Below are positions 49,111-61,535 of a DNA stretch of 64,000 bases, piece after piece; position 1 is the first letter of the stretch, and each line of letters opens with the position of its first letter. The notes under the pieces are model-generated. The model searched no databases, was not told where the DNA came from, and was given only the letters and a program-made list of their open reading frames with translations. Made by a program: the position numbers and the translations under genes. This DNA is from Lyophyllum atratum. Taxonomy: Eukaryota > Basidiomycota > Agaricomycetes > Agaricales > Lyophyllaceae. The DNA lies in the NCBI GenBank assembly GCA_014905825.1, contig JACGCN010000004.1:1364001-1428000 (forward strand), written 5' to 3'.

Positions 49111-51186
49111 TCATCGGACAACAGGGGCGGCCAGGAGGCTGCCTAGTATAATCCAAGTCATTACGAACGCCAGCACAGGCAGATCGCACCACGATCTCCC
49201 ACTGGCCCCTGACGACGACGGGACTGAGAACGCGTGTAAGGGATGCAAACGCTGGGACGGCCTTCACCATCTTGAAATGTTTCTTGACGACAGCCTTGCC
49301 CTTCTCCTGGACATGGTAACGCAGTGGCCTGGACGCCACGGCACCTGTAGGGAGGGACGCGATCTGGCCGAAACCACTCTTGGTCGAGTGCGCGGCGTGC
49401 GACTCGGCGGCCACGTCGCGACTGACAAGCAGCCATTTTTTAATGTTGCACCTGAGCTGAATTTGCTCAAGGAGCGTTGGGAAGGTGAGCGCCGAGATAG
49501 GGGGAACATCGGTTTTAATCTCTAAGATCTCGTGGTCTGGTGATGGGGAGAGCTCGGGTAGCGAGCGGCAGTATCCTGTTGAACGAGGGGGAAGAGCGTC
49601 AAAGTCGAAGGAGGAGATGGTCTGCCGCTCTTCGGGCAGGAGCTTGGGCATGTCGTCGTCGGAATCGGAATCGAGGGTAGAATCATATGGATGAATGAAG
49701 GCAGCAGTATTTGTAAAAATGGAGTCGGTGCAGTCTGCATCGTGTACCTTTGCAGGTGGGGGAAAGGTGAAATTAGAGTCAGGAGCGATCGGGCTAGTGG
49801 CGGGACCATCCACAGGGTCTGTATCATAATAAGCACCGGAAATCTCGATCCTTGGATTTGCAATTTCGTACGAAGACCCTGACGACAAACTCGTGCTGCT
49901 GGAAGAGAAGGAATATGTGGATGAGATGGTTGGTGTACGGGAAAGACGGTGATCAGCAATATGAGCGGGGGAAGGTGGGATTATGGTGAGACTGGGTGGC
50001 TGCACCAAGGGAAGAACCATGCTAGGATGTGGGGGCGGGGCCGACATGGGCAATGAAATTGGTTGTTTACTCAGTGGTCGCGGTTTAGATATGGGTGGGC
50101 GTGTAAGCTCAAATTTGTGCAGTTGTCGCAAGTCGCCGAAGATGTAGACTCCAAGGCAGATACCATTGATTGCAGCAAGCAAGATAGGTGAGTCCTATCC
50201 ACATACCAGGAAATGCTGCTAGTCGACTCCACCGTGAATGACCGTGCGTGAAGCTGACGACTATAGGTGGAATGGCGCCCAAAAGGCAGAAGAACGTGCC
50301 AGCAATCATACCACAAAGCACGCGGTTGGTGCCTACGTTGTTGAGTTGCGCACTCACAAAACGTTCGAGGCATTGCTCCAGCATTCTCTGTGTTTCCCGA
50401 GATACTTCGTGGAAGATGATGGGATCAGGATGTTGACAGAGGTCGGATGTATGAAATGGCGCGAGCACGTCGGAGGGGAGGTCAAGCTCGTAAGTGGAAT
50501 TGGGCATGAAGAACGTTTGCTTAGCTCGCGCGTAAAACATGGCTAAGTGAGATGAACTGGGCGCTGGCAGCTGGTCTCGATATTGTCCTGCCATCTGTCT
50601 CTGTGCTTTGCACGCGCCAGCCCATTGGTGGTATTTTGCCGTGTACTCCTTTAGCCAGAGAGTAAAATACCTAGAATGATATTGGTCACTAAGTCCCCAA
50701 TGACACAATCGACACGCTACCTACAGGTTTTCTGGGCAGCTCTCGACATATAGTAGCCATTCCTTAAGACGACCAAGTCTTAGAGATATGACGGAGCGGA
50801 TGGAGCCCAAAAATATACCTCAAAATCCTTCAGGCCTAGTAAACGACGCGTAAAGGTCAAAACCTGATCATTTCATGGGAAGCGTGTTCTTACCGAGAGG
50901 CGGTAAATGTTTCCTGTCCAATACGTCTTCAAGACGTATTTTGATTAGAGGCGTAACTGGAGGAGAGCCGTGAGCTCTTTGCTTATCGGAAATGCAGATG
51001 ACGAACCACCACAGGATCTGACTTTGCCAACGGATGGAGGAGGGTTACATATGCGAAACTGGTTAACAAGATACACAAATGCGTTAAGAGAGTAGATTAG
51101 GCAGGGTTACTCACTGGTAAGGAGAGTAGGGCTTTGAATGTCGGCGGGTAGGTCTGTGGCTGGGTGTCCTGTCGGTGGGCAGACAT
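49111..51186 (-). CDS. RAX1: RGS-domain membrane protein (Rax1-like)
   Basis: Starts at ATG 51186 (Met-Ser-Ala-His-Arg-Gln) and ends at TGA 49111. Small 5' exons encode an N-terminal RGS-like domain (Ile-Lys-Ile-Arg-Leu-Glu-Asp-Val-Leu, then Leu-Lys-Asp-Phe-Glu, Leu-Leu-Tyr-Val-Glu-Ser, Glu-Asn-Leu-Tyr-Phe-Thr-Leu-Trp-Leu-Lys-Glu-Tyr). The end of the RGS fold reads Gln-Cys-Leu-Glu-Arg-Phe-Val-Ser-Ala-Gln-Leu-Asn-Asn-Val-Gly-Thr-Asn. Two membrane helices follow (Gly-Thr-Phe-Phe-Cys-Leu-Leu-Gly-Ala and Met-Trp-Ile-Gly-Leu-Thr), then a long Ser/Pro-rich loop and a C-terminal hydrophobic segment. This is the organisation of fungal Rax1, a cortical protein involved in bud-site or polarity marking. 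The last helix is reached only after removing one extra base at 49177 (GCC/GCT written GCCT on the coding strand). A 21-base perfect palindrome at 50917-50937 lies within the coding exon. Confidence 0.83.
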
Positions 51187-52754
51187 GGGGGACAGGCAAG
51201 AAGAAGCACTGAATAGAAAAGCTGGATTATGAGGCGGAGGACATGGTGCGGGCTGTACACGAGGCTTCGGAGCGATCAGCTGTCAAACGATAACGTTCCT
51301 TATTATGGATTAAGTTAAATGAGTTAGGCTACCTGCGAGCCGAATAACCTTTTCTACATTATCCATCCTGATTCCTGGCCAGGGACACAAAGCCCACCTC
51401 GCGGGTCCCTTACTCGACCTTTTACAACACCATAGTTCTGCAAACGTTGAGAAAGGCAAGCATCGTGAATGCAAGCAGCGCGGATTCAGGCTGCGATGAG
51501 CGTTTATGGAAGCCAGGGACATGTTTGCAACTGTTCACATGCTTCAACAGGCTTCAACAGGGTTTTTGTTTTCACCGGTGACTTTTTACGGCAACTGTTT
51601 TCTGCTTCCCTCACCGACGGCACCCTTTACGGAGCTCGCTTACCGAATCCTCGAGACCACAAAATACTCATTCTGGCCACCATCATTCCAATCGTGTAAC
51701 CGCGCCCTACCTCCTGACCTCTACTCACCGATTATCTACCAGAATGCGGCCTGCTCGTCCCAAACTTGGTGCACGCCAGCCAATCAATGGTTGTGATATT
51801 TTGAGGACTGGTTTTTTTTCCTGCCTGTCATTCGGAATAACCCATGGGATTTTTCTGCCAGATCTTGCATCTTGCGCATCCTTTCAGTCAAAGGTGTCGT
51901 AAAGCACTAGCGCTCATCTCTACCAGACATACGGACCCCACCTTGACGATGTCACACTTCATTCTACTACATCCCCACCACTTGGCCAATTCATATCACT
52001 AGACAGCTCGAGCCTTTTTATCGACGCAAGAGAAATGACAATCCGCAATGCCGAACATTCTATCTATTCAAGTGACCATTCGTGCGTGGTTTGCATGGCA
52101 CTGTGGGATAGCGTTTTCCACTTCTGCAACGATTGACAGCTATCAAATCAGACCCCTCCATATCATGTGCGTGCATGATTAGGATCGAATGGAAGACTTA
52201 TGACCGGCCTATGACATCGTCAGTGGTGAAAGGGGTAATTCCGTCCACTACATAATCACTTCTGGCATGAGAACTGGGTGGCGTTCAGGGAGCTCGAAGT
52301 TGCTTGAAGAATAAAGGAGACCCGTCTGTTCTCTCATGTCAAGCTTTGCCGGCGGTTGAGCTGAGAGTTTGGACCATTCAAGGATAAAGTTTAGGGACCT
52401 TCTCCTCGATGCTTCAGCGTGTTGGCGCAGTTAACAATGTGACAGTGGACTTTATCGATTCCAATCGATCGACTCTTTGTACAGATGTAGAAACAAAGTC
52501 TGGTGCTGGTCATCGCTGCCTCAGTCACGAGGCTCACATATGAGATCATCCCTGCCAGAACATCCGTTGCACCGAAAAGGCGCGACCGAATAGCGCCCAG
52601 CAGTCCGTCACGCGTTCCTACTTCCCAAGCAACAACCAGAACTTTGGTTCTCAAGTAAGTGTATTGAATGCTACATCCATCCGTGAACAAGATGACCGCA
52701 CCCAAGAAACCCAAAAGTGCCAGGAAGCTTAGGTTACATCACGTCTATGTACAC
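51187..52754. other. intergenic, no supported gene
   Basis: It holds the RAX1 promoter and the glycoside hydrolase 3' region. A small tandem repeat (11-base unit, two copies) lies at 51541-51562. No domain-bearing frame was found. Confidence 0.5.
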
Positions 52755-54729
52755 CTATTCGAGAGTCGTTTGCGAAGCGCCCTGCACCTCTTTCTCTGCG
52801 CCAGGCTGAGATTTCACAATATCGCTCTTCGCCTCAGCCGTGGTATTGGCTATAGCACTGAGGCTATCCCACGCGTTTACGACGCTTATATTCGTCGTGA
52901 ACTTCATCTCCCCCAATGCAAAGTCGTGCAACGACGCGGCAGGATGCGTCGCATGGGGCAACCAGATGTTCCGGAGTTCCACGTCGCTGACAACGGCGCC
53001 GGCGACACCGTGAATAAGGGGAGCACTTCCTCCCTCGCCCAGAACCAGCACATTCTTGACGTGGATGTCGCTGATGGGTCCGACACCGGCTTTCCCGTCT
53101 TCAACGAAGAGCGCGAGCCAGGAGCCGACCATGCCGTTGAGATAGCTGGTGGTAAAGGGAGTTGACTTGACAATCATGTTCTCGAACGTAACATTCGTTG
53201 CGCTTCCGCTGCCCCACTGAGAGGTGGTGCGGACAGTCAGTATGATGCTAGAAAAAAGAACGAGACGAGAGGACGTACCTTTTTGTGAACGCCCATAGCC
53301 ACGGCTGCTTCATACACGGTACTGCCGAAGAACTTGATATTCTGCTGGTTCGTCACCGCACCTTGGCCGACCTTGAACCCGTAATTTGCGGTCCAGGCTA
53401 AGCAGTGTTGGAATAGAATATCGGATGAGTTCACGGGAGTTCCAGGCCATGTAGGTACTCCAGGGTGGGCTGGCTTGGAGGCCTTTGTTGTGAATGCATC
53501 AGACATTGAGATTGCAATGGCATCGCTGACTGTGACACTGTAATACACTCCCTTCAGTACAAGTCCCGAGAAAATTTCAGGAGACATACTTGGAGGATTC
53601 CAGGATATCGACGGAGCCGTTCTGATGATCGTAAAAAGAATTAGAACACAGCTACGGTCATCGACATAGTTTACTCACGTCGACCATGTCATCGACACGA
53701 TTGAAGACCTTCAAGTTGCGGATATCGACGCCATTGGAGCGCACAACGTTTAAAGCTGTGCTTCCAGACTCACGCAAAATAGGTCCGTCGAAAGTGAAGT
53801 GGCTCGTTAAAACTGGGACTATAATGCTCGGCGCAAATTTAGTGTCCTTATGCGTCCATGCATCCCCATCAATCGTTCCGCGCCCGAATATCTTGATATC
53901 GGTCGAATTATGCGCAGTAGAAATCCAGTTGGTGCCTGCGCGGCCTTCCCCATCTTCTGTCCAGTCCTCGGTATAGTCCTTTGGGTTTCCGGTGAACCGC
54001 AGAACAGCACCTGGTGCAAGGTAGAGAGAAGTCTTGGACGGAGAACAAGGTTGCCTACGAGGTAGACACCTGCCGGGACGTATATGATGGGATTGGCTCT
54101 CATGCTTTGACCGGCGTCAGCTATAGCAGCGTGGAACGCGTGCGTGGTGATCCTGTTCCCTAGCTTGTCTGCCTTGTATTTCGCGGATACGACGTTAAAG
54201 ATATTCGGCCCGACATTCGGGGGTACGGCGGTTTCCAGAGGGTCGACGGCGACGATGATCTCCCGAAGCCCTTCGATCTTGAGGATGAAGTGCTTGTGGT
54301 CCTGGAGGCGCCATGTCAGCTTGTTCTTGTTGAGCTGGGGCTTATTGTAACGGTCGAAGCGCGAGGCGACGATGCTGATCCCTTTGATAGGGACCCTCCC
54401 GCGCACGGTTAGTTCAATGTCGATCCCGGTGTCAGCAGAGAAATGCGCGTAATCATAGTCGGCATGGGCTGGTTGTGATATTAGATAAAAACAATTGGGT
54501 AGGTGATCTCATCAAGACTCACCTATGACTGGCACCTTCCGTCCTCCTGCCCTCAAACTGAACCCTTGCGACCGCTTGTAGATCGCGGGAGGTTGGTATA
54601 CCTGAACTTTGGCGAGGACGAATGTAGCGAAAGCGAAAAGGAAAAATGCTGTAAGATCATTTATTAGCCTTCAGAGTGTTTGATCAACCCCGCATGTCTC
54701 GTACCTGCACTGCGGCATTGGAAAATCAT
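52755..54729 (-). CDS. secreted pectin-lyase-fold glycoside hydrolase (GH28/GH49-like)
   Basis: Starts at ATG 54729. Exon 1 (Met-Ile-Phe-Gln-Cys-Arg-Ser-Ala) joins an exon giving a clear signal peptide (Ala-Phe-Phe-Leu-Phe-Ala-Phe-Ala-Thr-Phe-Val-Leu-Ala). The mature part contains Pro-Ile-Ile-Tyr-Val-Pro-Ala-Gly-Val-Tyr, a Tyr-Leu-Ala-Pro-Gly-Ala-Val-Leu cap, an Ile-Phe-Gly-Arg-Gly-Thr-Ile-Asp-Gly segment, Asn-Arg-Val-Asp-Asp-Met-Val-Asp and repeating beta-helix strands to TAG 52755. The GRGTIDG and strand repeats indicate a right-handed beta-helix polysaccharide hydrolase; the family lies between GH28 polygalacturonases and GH49-like enzymes, and I cannot choose. It probably acts on a plant or fungal cell-wall polysaccharide outside the cell. 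One missing base near 54032 (third position of a Ser/Arg codon) shifts the frame in mid-protein. Confidence 0.8.
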
Positions 54730-55937
54730 GGTGAACTCGGGGAAGTAAAACGTTCAAGACCGGCTTGAATGGGGGAATAGGAAGTGAGAGCCATGGACTT
54801 TATATTCCAAGATGCCTTCGGCTAAGCAATTGATGGTGTTGCACAGCCCTGAATAGAGAGCAGGCGCGTATCCCCTGTTCGAGTACGCCGACATCAATGA
54901 TATGGTGATGCGAATGAAACAATCTTATCATCCAGGCGCGTGGTGAGCCAGCGGGTGATCTTATTATGAGGAGAGTACTACATGTGCAGGTGCTTTAAGA
55001 GGCTGAAGGACTGCTGAAGGAGACCTTCCGCAGGCTTTCAGGCCCTTGCGGGTTCCTTTATAAATAAAATGGACCTCGCTATTTTTGGAAGTGTTACCAC
55101 TTTGAAACGCGGTGGCGTGACGCAACCGCCACACTGTGAAGCAGCTTGCCGCGGCGAATAAGTCCTCGGCAACCTGCAACCACCTGCAACCACGTCTCCA
55201 GACGGATTTAACTTGAGTAGAACCGAACGAAAATCCGATTCTTCGCTTTTACAGGGAGAGTCCGAGCTGTCGTAGTGGGTGGGATGCGACTGTGTTGAGC
55301 TGATGCGCTTATGCTGGGCGTGCAGGGATGTTGAGCATAACAGGATGGAGGAAATTTTAAGCCTCGGCATGCACGATTATCCCTGAGTAACTTGCTAGTC
55401 TTGATCTTCATTGCGAGACAGCGGAAAAGAGGAAAGTCCAACGCCATTGATCATTCCTTTGGCGCTGAGGTGGCCTTGTCATTCCTATAACAAAGTTCGC
55501 GAATGTCGTCTTGAAATTCTTCTGAACATTGACCAACAATCAGCCAAGTCAGCTGAGGACCTTCGGAGGGGGATCGCCGTCATCGTCCTGATCAAGGCGC
55601 CTTTCTCCTTTGGGAATGAGAGGAGTTAGCAGTCCAATCCGGAGGATTGAGCGGCCGGTGTACAGAGGTGTACAGGTATGATTGCGCTGCCATTTCTGTG
55701 GATAGGACTTGATTAGTGAAGGTGAGGGACAAAGGTAAACACGTCACATACGGGACGCTACTCTCGATAAGTGTTGCCCCAGGTAAGTCTGTTACTCATA
55801 TTAGTCCAAATATCCTTGAACTGGCCGTCCCTATGAGCTCCTAGATCTTCCTAGGTCTTAGGACCCACCTCACTACGCAACAGTCGAAGGGGATAATACA
55901 ATTGCTTTGACCAAGAAATACACTGTTTCAGTCGTTC
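54730..55937. other. intergenic between two minus-strand genes
   Basis: Promoter of the secreted hydrolase and 3' region of the capping-protein gene. A short direct repeat, cctgcaaccac twice, lies at about 55174-55194. No gene is supported. Confidence 0.5.
54798..54804 (-). promoter_or_regulatory. TATA box candidate for the secreted hydrolase
   Basis: TATAAAG on the minus strand, 69 bases upstream of the start codon at 54729, within AATATAAAG. Position and sequence fit a TATA element of an inducible secreted-enzyme gene. Confidence 0.45.
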
Positions 55938-57159
55938 CTATGAGTTCCCAAACACGCCCTTGCTCGAAGTAAGCTCCGCGCCAAGTTTATATCCCAGCAC
56001 CTGAAGGTCCATTAACACACATATCACCATTACTAAAAGCATCAGACGAACCTTGTCCCAATCTATCTTCTGCCTTGTCATCGGCAGCGCCCGCCGCAGG
56101 CCCTTGAAAGTCTTCTCCCCCATCTCATGGTAGGTCTCGTTCAGCGACATCTGGTAGTTGCCCTCTTCGTCCCCTATCAGGGCGAGTATCTTGGATGCCG
56201 ACGCGCTGGGCGTCGACGTCACGACGGCTGGCGGCAGGTTTAATGAGACGTCGTGTGTCGTGGCCAGTTGCACCTGTCAATCACGTTTAGCTGGGAAACA
56301 TGAGATTGGGAAGACCCTGCTCACATTGCCCTGCTCGTAGTAATGGACATTCACGAGGATCTTCCCTGTGATCTTGTTTTCGTTCAAGTCCACGACGTAT
56401 TCCGACCGCCACCGTCCTGACCTATGGATGCTCAGCAAATTGCAGAAGGGCGAGACAAGAGAATTCACCAGTAGTTCGTGGGGTTGTACTTGTTCGCGAC
56501 GACCTGGATCACGAACCGGTTGGATGTCCCCGGCGTCGCGAACACCGCGCCGACGCCATCCAGGAAGTGTGCGGACAAATACGAGAGCACCGCAGTCTCC
56601 AGAGCTTTCCTGAACGGCTCAGCATCGGCATTGGGCTCGACCATCTGCGGATCCGATGCTTCCTTCATATAGTGGGTTCAGCATCCCATAGTGGACAAAC
56701 GAACACAGCTAGACGCACTAGTGCAAGATGGTCGAACACGAAACTGGTCTTGGACCGCGGATCCAAGAACCTCTGCTGCTCCTCTCCAGCACTGGCATCT
56801 CCTTCCTCCGTAGTCGCAGCAGGGACAGAGATCCGCGCAGCCTCACTGACGATGGACTGGAATTCAGTAATTCAGAATTAGTGCCGCGGCGAGGGCAAGA
56901 GCGCCCACCTGGTGATCGGTACCCGGGACGTCGACGGTGATAAACTGTGCGAGGTTGTACTCCTTAAGCACAGGGGAGGATGCCGTGTTGCAGGTTATCG
57001 TCGTCCGAGATTATGTTGCGCACATCTAATCAATGGATTGGTTGGTGCTTGATAGGAGGGGCAAGGAGGGGACTGACCATTGAGGACGTCGTTAATTTCG
57101 CCTGGAGGCGATTGAAGGAGAAAGTTTGAGGCTGCTTGGATCCGTTCCTTGGCGTCCAT
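55938..57159 (-). CDS. CAP1: F-actin-capping protein subunit alpha
   Basis: ATG 57159 (Met-Asp-Ala-Lys-Glu-Arg-Ile-Gln) to TAG 55938, about seven exons. N-terminal signature: Leu-Gln-Ser-Pro-Pro-Gly-Glu-Ile-Asn-Asp-Val-Leu. The middle contains Phe-Leu-Asp-Pro-Arg-Ser-Lys-Thr-Ser-Phe-Val-Phe-Asp-His-Leu and Tyr-Trp-Ser-Gly-Arg-Trp-Arg-Ser-Glu-Tyr. The C-terminal actin-binding region reads Asn-Tyr-Gln-Met-Ser-Leu-Asn-Glu-Thr-Tyr, Met-Gly-Glu-Lys-Thr-Phe-Lys-Gly-Leu-Arg-Arg and Leu-Pro-Met-Thr-Arg-Gln-Lys-Ile-Asp-Trp. All are hallmarks of CapZ alpha, which with the beta subunit caps actin barbed ends. One extra base at 56972 (CCC/CCT written CCCT on the coding strand) interrupts Ile-Leu-Pro-Val-Leu-Lys-Glu-Tyr-Asn. 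The length after correction is normal for the family (about 280 residues). Confidence 0.92.
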
Positions 57160-57347
57160 GATGAGCAAGAGATTTGAGTCGACTGCGACTGTGACTGTGG
57201 TTGTTGGAACTTGAACGACGCGACCACGTTCGGGAACTGCCGAGTCTTCATCTCAACACAAACCACATCGTTCTTCCACACGAAATATTTTGCTTTGACA
57301 GCTGGTACGCTCTACTTTTATAATTACATAGTCCACATCTCATCTCC

Positions 57348-59261
57348 TTACAGCTTCGACGTAACAAATTGAGACTCTGTAACACCCAGGCCCATTGCAG
57401 AAGTCGAAGACACCCCACCAGTGACTGTCTTGATGAGATTGTCCGCATAATCTGCGCCGCTCCACTGTTCCCAATGTCAGAACCATGCAAATCATCATGC
57501 GTGTTTAAAGGCATACCTTCTGGTGTGTGAGGACGTCTGTGCCAAGCTCGCGCTCCTTTCGCTGGATGAGCTCGACGTACGCCTTCATGCCCGTCTTTGC
57601 AAAGTTCTGCGCGAACAGGTCGGATATATACGCGTTGGAGTGCAAGCCACCCAACTACAAATCCCCATGAGTTCACCTCGTCTTCAAAACCAGTTGATCA
57701 AATCGACTCACAGTGATAAACTGCCACACAAAGCCAACCTTGCCCAACTCCCACACATACGACTCCATATCCTTTTCTCCTAGGCCGGCCGCATCCCAAT
57801 TGAACGAAGGGCTCAGGTTATACGCCAGCCAGTGTCCAGGATGCACCGCATGCACTCCAGCCGCGAACTCCTTCGCCTGGGCCAGAATCGGCTTCTTCGT
57901 CTCCATCCACAGCAGGTCTGCATACGGTGCAAACGCTACCGCGCGATTCACCGCACACTGTGTCCCGCCCTGATAGCGATAGTACCCTTCCCGCGTCCGC
58001 TGGCGCGTCCCAGTCCCAGAACGGCACGGTCTTGAGCCCGAACTCCCTCTGTGCGATCTTCACCGCCTGTGGATACGAGACATGTGCGATCCGTGCGAGG
58101 AACTTCTCGACGTTCGGGGAGCTAGTGCCCTGTTGTGCGAGCGCGTCCGCAAGGGTCGTCGAGAAGAGCTTGAAGATTGGCGAGTTTGGTCCACTCATCC
58201 TCGATCGCCTGCAGTTGCAGCCCATTCTTTCCCGCCCGTTCTGCCGCAACCATCAGGCTGTTTAATGGCTCAAGGATGGCATTCGTGGAACCCAGTATGA
58301 AGGCGTGGTCACGATCGTCAATGTTTGAGGTGATGAGGGTGGCGGCCTCGGAATCTGTGCGAGCAATGGCGAGGTTATCGACACCCATAATGTCAAATTG
58401 GAGGCGGATGGCGACGAGGACGATTGATATGCTCTGCGATGGGGACGAGCACCTTGCCCGCCATGTGGCCGCACTTCTTCGTGCCAGGTGCTTGATCCTC
58501 AACATGAATTCCTGCAGCACCTTTCTCGACGAACATCTTGGCGAGCTTCATAATGGCGGTGAGGCCACCGTGGCCAGTATCAGCAGTCGGCAATCAGGGG
58601 GCGGAGGTAAGTCGACGTATGGCGTCTTGGCCAGTTCGGCTTCGGTCATGCTTGAGCGAGCTTCGCGCTGTTTCCGATCATGGAAGAGCTGGGCCATGAA
58701 CAGATGCTCGACCTTGTTGGGCACCGTGTTTGACGGGTAATCTGCGGAGCACAAAAAAATCGTCGTCATAGGATCTTCATTGGGGTAGCCAGGGATACGA
58801 AGGGAAGCGTACCTGCAAGATCCGGTCCAGGCTCATTGGTGCTCGACGCGGTGCTGGACGACTGCCAGCCTGAGACATATACAGTCTCGAGGTATTTCGC
58901 CATCTGCGTCACCTGTACGGGGTCGAGTCTGGTGGCAAGGAGACGTTCAGAATATGAGCGATGACGACAGGGCAGGGAGGGACGTACGCTCCATATGTGT
59001 GCGATGGCGTACCACGCTTGGCGTGCTCGGATAAAAGCCCCCAGAGCTTCTTTGCCTGAATGTTGGACGGATATTGGAGAGGGATGGTGCCGCGCTTGGC
59101 GACGACCTCGGCGGCGGTGTAGGGGCGCTTTACTCGTGCAAAACGCGGGCTTCTGGATGTGTATGATAGCTCGAGTTACATGGCGGGGAAAGTATACATA
59201 CACTCCACCATTCTTCGACCTGAGCGACTTCTCTAGCAAAGGCGGCGCGTTCGTGTGACAT
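57348..59261 (-). CDS. ICL1: isocitrate lyase with C-terminal SKL
   Basis: ATG 59261 (Met-Ser-His-Glu-Arg) to TAA 57348, several exons. Isocitrate lyase signatures: Val-Glu-Glu-Trp-Trp, Ile-Ala-Asp-Ala-Asp-Thr-Gly-His-Gly-Gly, His-Val-Glu-Asp-Gln, the catalytic Lys-Lys-Cys-Gly-His, Trp-Asp-Trp-Asp-Ala-Pro-Arg-Thr-Arg-Glu-Gly-Tyr and Asn-Leu-Ser-Pro-Ser-Phe-Asn-Trp. It cleaves isocitrate to succinate and glyoxylate, the first dedicated glyoxylate-cycle step. The last residues are Val-Thr-Ser-Lys-Leu, a perfect peroxisomal targeting signal 1. Five extra bases break the frame, all next to wobble positions in conserved segments: 58610 (GAC/GAT), 58585 (GAC/GAT), 58419 (CGT/CGC), 58172 (CTT/CTC) and 58000 (CCA/CCG). 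The pair of alternatives is always a transition. I treat the gene as functional. Confidence 0.95.
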
Positions 59262-59615
59262 AGTGTGGGGTGTTATACAAAGTCAAGAGTCTCAGGAGTG
59301 GATTATTATATTTGTGCATTTCAAGCCTGAGTCAAGCCGGGAGTGCGGCGGAACATGTGATTCCGCCTTTCCACTCCTCGGCATCATCCGTCGGCGCTCC
59401 TTCATATGTCCTCAACCTCTCTCCACAGCAATTCTCCCCATACCATCCAGGTCTCTGACCGTGCGCATTAACGCCCCACCCAGGCTTGCCGAATTGGCAT
59501 GTGTCTCGTCTGGCTCTTCATTACAGCTACTCTACACTCCAGCTCCATTTAGCCGGGCTGTCTATGTGAGCGAAAACATGTGAACCCGTCCATAGGCATG
59601 TGCTATCCCATTGCA
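59262..59615. other. intergenic between ALG7 and ICL1
   Basis: 354 bp holding the ICL1 promoter and the ALG7 3' region. No gene or obvious core element is visible. Confidence 0.5.
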
Positions 59616-61411
59616 TCATCTTCTATCGCCATCATATACCAAACCAGCAAGCCCATATCTCACCACGAACGCAAACACGCTTCCCGCAACCTGCAGAGAC
59701 CCATAAGATCATCCTCTCTACGAAGGAAAGATCAGAGTACGTACCTGTGAGCACATCAAGTACTTGAACCAGCCGTTTCTCGTGCATCGGTCCGAGTCGG
59801 ATAAGGAAGAAGTTGAGGATTGTAAGATTAGTCGCTTTCTGGATGGCTCCAGTACGCGGGTGCTGTGTTAATTCCGTCAGTCCCAACGCCTGCCATGATC
59901 CGTAGCACCAGCGTGGAAAGCTTGGACGGTGGCTTGATGAACTCTGTCGTGGAAGGATAGAGCAGATTGGTCTCCGGGTCATATCTGAACAACGCGGCAT
60001 ACAGAATTGGTTAATGAGCCGTCATCGGACCCAAGCACACTCGGCGCACCTTGGACTCGATGCCGAGGGTTCGGGACTAGTCCGAATAATTGCGGACAAG
60101 ACATGATGAAATTGAAGATTTGGGGAATAAAGAACAACAGCAGGGTCTTTGAAAAGTGCGCCTGGATGCCGACCACCGCAAAGGCCATGCCAGTCACATA
60201 ACACAGCGTATCCCCAGGGAATGCGCGTGCAGGATACCTAGCACGCCCCTGTCAATCCGCAGATCAATGATGCGAAGAAGCATTCGGAAAGGCATACCAA
60301 TTGTGATACAAGAAGCCGAGGCAGACAGCCACGAGAGGCATCATAAAGTACAAGCTGAACAGATGACGTTCGACGAGTTCACGGCTCCCATGCGCCATTC
60401 CGGCGTTCCAAACCCCCCCAAACTCCACCTTCCGCGTTATTGCCCAGCAGGTGGAGGGGTATCCGGAAGTCCATCGGCCAGGGGAGGTACAAGAGGTCGT
60501 TTAGGATGACGGATACTGCGATGATGAGGGCCTGGGAGACTTCGGACCCGTTTATCCCTGCGAGGATGTTTATGCTGTTTGTAGCAAAGGTTGAGAGGAG
60601 GGACATGTAGATGTAGTACAAAGGACCTATTGGGAGAGGTTAGCGGAGGAGAGGATAGCGTTGAGGATTGCACATACCAAGGTTGATCAAGGCTCCAAAT
60701 AGGAATCGCAGAGGCAAAGGAACAACAACGTGGGTGTTGCCAGCGCTCGGCGTAGTAGACCATGAGGAGAGGGATAGACGCGATGATTGGAATAGGCAAT
60801 TTGTGGCGCCAGCGATGTCGAATACATCGTCGAGGAAGCCTAGCAAGGTCGCAATCAACAGGGACAGCAGTGACGACAGGTAGACCGAGAGCTGACGATA
60901 AAAGATATGTTAGAGACTAGGGATGTATCCAGACGATATGAACTCACCTGATAGTGAGGAAATTGCACGACAGATATCCCTTCAGGATGGTGTTTCTTGC
61001 TGACTCGCAAGATCCATAATAATGTTCGAGAAAGCAAATGGGATGAACAGAATTAACAGCATAATATAGATCGACGCGCACACGAGGCCCTGGCTCTCAG
61101 GTCTACATCTGATTTAGCAACAACACGACTAGCAAGTTAAACGGGGGCGGGCGTACGGACATGGGTATCTCCTGGCGATACGGCTTCAGTAGATCCCCGC
61201 CCTTGAGCCCCGCCTTGACAAACGTCGGGCCGAGGGCAGGCACGAGGTATATCGTGGAGAGGAATGCGAAGATGGAAAAGCCGACGGAGGTATAGAGAGC
61301 GGGGAGGGGCGGGACGGGGTCGAGGAGGGGGCGGACGACGAACCACGCGGCGACGGGCACCAGGCCTAGGAGGAGGACGCGCGGCAGTGGGCGCGGGGGG
61401 AGAGAGTGCAT
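59616..61411 (-). CDS. ALG7: UDP-GlcNAc:dolichol-phosphate GlcNAc-1-P transferase (Alg7/DPAGT1)
   Basis: Motifs of the polyprenyl-phosphate GlcNAc-1-P transferase family are in order: [39 protein letters not shown] and a C-terminal [11 protein letters not shown]. Numerous hydrophobic helices place it in the ER membrane, where it makes GlcNAc-PP-dolichol, the first step of N-glycan precursor synthesis and the tunicamycin target. I chose Met at 61411 because homologues begin close to the first helix. An in-frame upstream ATG at 61537 adds 42 hydrophilic residues. Indels occur near 60818 (missing third base of Ile), 60751 (extra, GCC/GCG) and 59773 (extra, CTT/CTG). TGA at 59616-59618. Confidence 0.9.
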
Positions 61412-61535
61412 TTTCTTGGTACGTCGACCCAGTCCAAGGCGGGAGTCGCGGGACGTTCTCAAGAGTGAAGGTGAGACGTGTTCGGGCACGTGCTCGGAGA
61501 TTTGTGCGGGGCTCGGATTTGTGATATCTATTTCC
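61412..61535. promoter_or_regulatory. compact bidirectional promoter of ALG7 and SET-TAD3
   Basis: 124 bp separate ALG7 Met 61411 from the plus-strand ATG 61536. If the longer ALG7 form (ATG 61537) is real, this stretch is coding and the two start codons overlap. It is G/C-rich on one strand, with no TATA element. Confidence 0.4.
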
